Shown: piece after piece, positions 16,269 to 18,343 of the stretch | Layout of the letters: the number at the start of each line of letters is the position of its first letter | Position numbering within the stretch: the stretch's first letter is position 1 | DNA from: Perkinsus olseni | Lineage: Eukaryota > Perkinsozoa > Perkinsida > Perkinsidae | Length of the DNA stretch: 18,343 bases | Direction: 5' to 3' | NCBI GenBank assembly: GCA_013115135.1 | Contig: JABANP010000769.1 | Span: 1 to 18,343, forward strand | Notes under the pieces: generated by a model | The model's input: only the letters and a program-made list of their open reading frames with translations | Databases searched by the model: none | What the model was told of the DNA's origin: nothing | Made by a program: the position numbers and the translations under genes

Positions 16269-17555
16269 GATATAGGTTGTTCTATTCATCAGATTCGTTT
16301 AAATACCAAGTTGCGGGCTCAAATATTTCAATGCGCGGTATTTCTCCAAGATCAGCTAGGTTCAATTCAATTAAAACTTTATTGCCTAAAAAGCTCATCG
16401 CCCTTCACACGACCCGCGCAAGCGGTTCCCGATATGGTCGAAAGCCACAAAGCATAAAATCAACAGAGTAATCCATCTTCCATGATCAGCTCGGAGGCCC
16501 TCGATACTTCGGCACAACCACGTCATGTAGACAGGCAGGGCGGTGAACGAGGCCTGCCACACTGCGCAGCCTACGAGGCGTGGGGGGGAGAGAAAAAGTT
16601 TGATCAGGCCCAATCGAAAAGGCCCTCTTCAAAAAGGGATCGAGTAGGCCCAGGACCGACAACTATGGTTGCAGAAACCCAGATTGTAGCACCTTCTTGG
16701 TCAAGCCAATCACCACTGGTGAATAGCCCAACGCTTTCAGCGCCGCTAGATGATGAGTCAATCATCAGAAAATGTTAACAACTTACTCCCACGATCAAAC
16801 CTCATTCTGATGAAACCAAAAGGAAAGAACTCCCCGGAACCTTACTCATTTCTGAGTTATCCGCCCATTCAACCCTCGATCAACTCACATACCGCACGTA
16901 AAACGCTACAAATGGATAGGCATTCGCACAAACCCCCTGTGCGACCGAAACCACCAACCGCACGGCTTACGCGAGTGGAAAAACAACAAAGATGTAAGAG
17001 TTACGGTGCACCGTTGGAGTCGACTGTCCCCGATCTTGTGAGCCACGCTGTCCCTTGTGCGACAGGGTTGTGAGCAACAATGTCCTCACGCGACAAGATG
17101 AGTAGATGGTGAGAGGACGTGCAGCAGGGAAGGGTCCACTGAATACTGAGTCACCAGCGAGGCCATTACTGCAAAGAGGGACGTATGGGTATGGCAGGTT
17201 CGATCCAGCTAGGTTCTATGCCATTTTTCGTCGGGACACGGTTGCTGCCTCGCAGAGTTTGCGCGGAGACAGCTAGCCGTACTACGTGCAGTCCGCACAA
17301 CAGGCAGCCGAATCTCGAGTGCCTCTGACCCTAGATCCCAGATCTCGAGCTCGTAGATACGAGCAAGCGGGCGAATCCACAATTTTCACCGTGAATGACG
17401 CGGCAGCGGAGAGCATCCAATCTCATCAATGCTACCCAGCTTGAGAACGTTTTGTTACGCGTAAGCACAGTGTCCCGTAGATGATGTTACTTGCGATGGC
17501 ACGTGGGAGTGACACAGGTCTTTGCTGAAACAGTCGTCATACTTCCGTTGCGTTA
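16269..17555. other. Gene-poor region upstream of copy 4
   Basis: Two overlapping plus-strand open frames (16482-16778 and 16750-17073) are proline-, lysine- and serine-rich and match nothing I know. A short stretch at 17265-17310 resembles the 5' flank blocks at 1555-1600 and 5755-5815, so the last 300 bases probably belong to the array unit of copy 4. A two-base-spacer hairpin with arm GCTCGTA lies at 17350-17365. Confidence 0.45.
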
Positions 17556-18343
17556 ATGTCTTCCACTCACGGAATGAGGAGCTGTGAAGGCGCCTCCAAG
17601 TCAAAGAGTTGGAAATGGGCCACCGGTGCCAACATCGTTCTGATCCAAGTGGCTAGTTCGGTCTGCGTTGATGCTCTCGTGATGGATGGTACCACAGACA
17701 ATTCTATCCAGGAGCCTGAGCTACGTTCCCTACGAATGCCGGTCGTAACTGAAAGCCCTCCAGACTGTTTGCCTCCGGGTAAGGGTTTTCAGGGAGAGAA
17801 TCATTGCTGGTACGTTTTGAAGGGCCCTCACCAATTCAACGGTGGTGCACTCTTTGCCTCGAATAATTCTGGGTACACTGGGTTCGCTACTCTGGAAATG
17901 GCGGTCATGCTGGCGTCTAACTCAAGTCCAGTCGATGTTGGTGTTTGGGCGGATGGCAAAACTATATGGCTCTTCAATCTACCAGATAGGATCTCGGTCG
18001 GCGTAGAGCTCTCTATCCCTACCTTCTTGAAGGTTGGCGGCTATGATTGGCAAGATACGAGAAGGCTCGATTTCCCCATATTCCTGAAAGCCAGAACGAC
18101 CGTTCCCGGTGCCGGCACGGTGCGAGCGGAAGGCAATGGTACTGCCCATGCTATGGTCAGTAGCAAAAAAGGACTGAATGAGCTCATGGCAGTGGTCTCT
18201 GCGGAGGGCACAGCTGGCTCCCTGAGCTCCAGGGTCATGTTCTTCCCATTCATCAGAACCAACTATATGGCCCTGGATCATTGGAATTACAGCGCCTACA
18301 TTACTGTCAACATATCAGCTGGGAGAAACCAAAGTCACTACGC
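17556..18343 (+). CDS. Secreted-type array family protein, copy 4 (3' end outside window)
   Basis: The frame is open from ATG 17556 to the end of the window (262 codons). The start matches copies 2 and 3 (short basic stretch with GMRSCEG and SKSKSW), followed by a hydrophobic segment up to VDA near residue 44, somewhat less hydrophobic than in copy 2. The cysteine pair (PPDC, NHCW), WYVLKGP, ASNNSGYTGFA, WLFNLP, SVGVELSIP and the VSAEGTAGSL block are all present, and about 10-15 residues are missing at the C-terminus. It has neither the copy 2 nor the copy 3 micro-insertion and serves as the unmodified reference for both. Function is unknown. It is about 10.6 kb from the nearest other copy, across the POLQ locus. 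Confidence 0.8.
   Translation, partial: MSSTHGMRSCEGASKSKSWKWATGANIVLIQVASSVCVDALVMDGTTDNSIQEPELRSLRMPVVTESPPDCLPPGKGFQGENHCWYVLKGPHQFNGGALFASNNSGYTGFATLEMAVMLASNSSPVDVGVWADGKTIWLFNLPDRISVGVELSIPTFLKVGGYDWQDTRRLDFPIFLKARTTVPGAGTVRAEGNGTAHAMVSSKKGLNELMAVVSAEGTAGSLSSRVMFFPFIRTNYMALDHWNYSAYITVNISAGRNQSHY

Noticed and set aside
16482..17073. Two overlapping low-complexity plus-strand open frames
   Set aside because: They are rich in proline, serine and basic residues and resemble nothing I can name. The length is within chance for this composition.
17185..17225. Possible tRNA because of GGTTCGATCC at 17197-17206
   Set aside because: The bases around it cannot form the five-pair T stem, and no acceptor or anticodon arm fits.
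3268..18281. Antisense open frames of about 90-100 codons opposite copies 2, 3 and 4 (3268-3570, 6549-6815, 17979-18281) with similar products
   Set aside because: They resemble each other only because the sense strands do. They drift with the sense codons, have no conserved start context, and vanish in copy 1 and the relic.

Overview
The window looks like nuclear DNA of a single-celled eukaryote. The genes carry short GT-AG introns (47, 52, 58 and 60 bases fit the reading frames), base composition is balanced, one locus encodes a full DNA polymerase theta, and the rest is a tandem, lineage-specific family of small secreted-type proteins. A Perkinsus-like alveolate is my best guess, but this rests on general character only and is not proven by any marker here.

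Layout. Positions 1-8000 hold a tandem array of duplicated units. Each unit has a 5' flank, a gene of about 260-270 codons for an unrecognised protein with an N-terminal hydrophobic segment, and a conserved 3' flank of about 1 kb. The copies are: 1 (1-363, cut by the window edge), 2 (2833-3651, intact), a nonsense-containing relic (4684-4998), 3 (6102-6936, frameshifted) and, beyond the central genes, 4 (17556-18343, open to the window edge). The 3' flanks at 3652-4680 and 6937-7980 are collinear paralogues, and the 5' flanks at about 880-2390 and 5120-5990 are related but carry insertions. One insertion is a 325-base element with long terminal inverted repeats (2401-2725), absent from the paralogous site.

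Positions 8370-14906, all on the minus strand, hold two conserved DNA/RNA enzyme genes. The first in transcription order is a POLQ-type helicase-polymerase (14906 to 9457, six exons in a fully phase-consistent model, 1717 residues). It is followed 82 bases later by the C-terminal part of a eukaryotic CCA-adding tRNA nucleotidyltransferase (9375 to 8370, two exons) without its catalytic head. 14907-17555 shows no gene I can support.

The most unusual signal is not a gene. Scattered through the non-conserved DNA are 20-22-base units of fixed geometry but no shared sequence. A hexamer is followed by one base, its exact reverse complement, one base, and the hexamer again. At least six are perfect in the wider 7-8-7 form, and several more have one mismatch. 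Where a paralogous segment exists for comparison, the units are exact insertions of 14 bases (or 18 or 21, in frame, inside two of the coding copies). Each inserts an inverted copy of the local sequence and leaves a 6-base direct duplication. This looks like the footprint of a recurrent, mechanically constrained insertion process.
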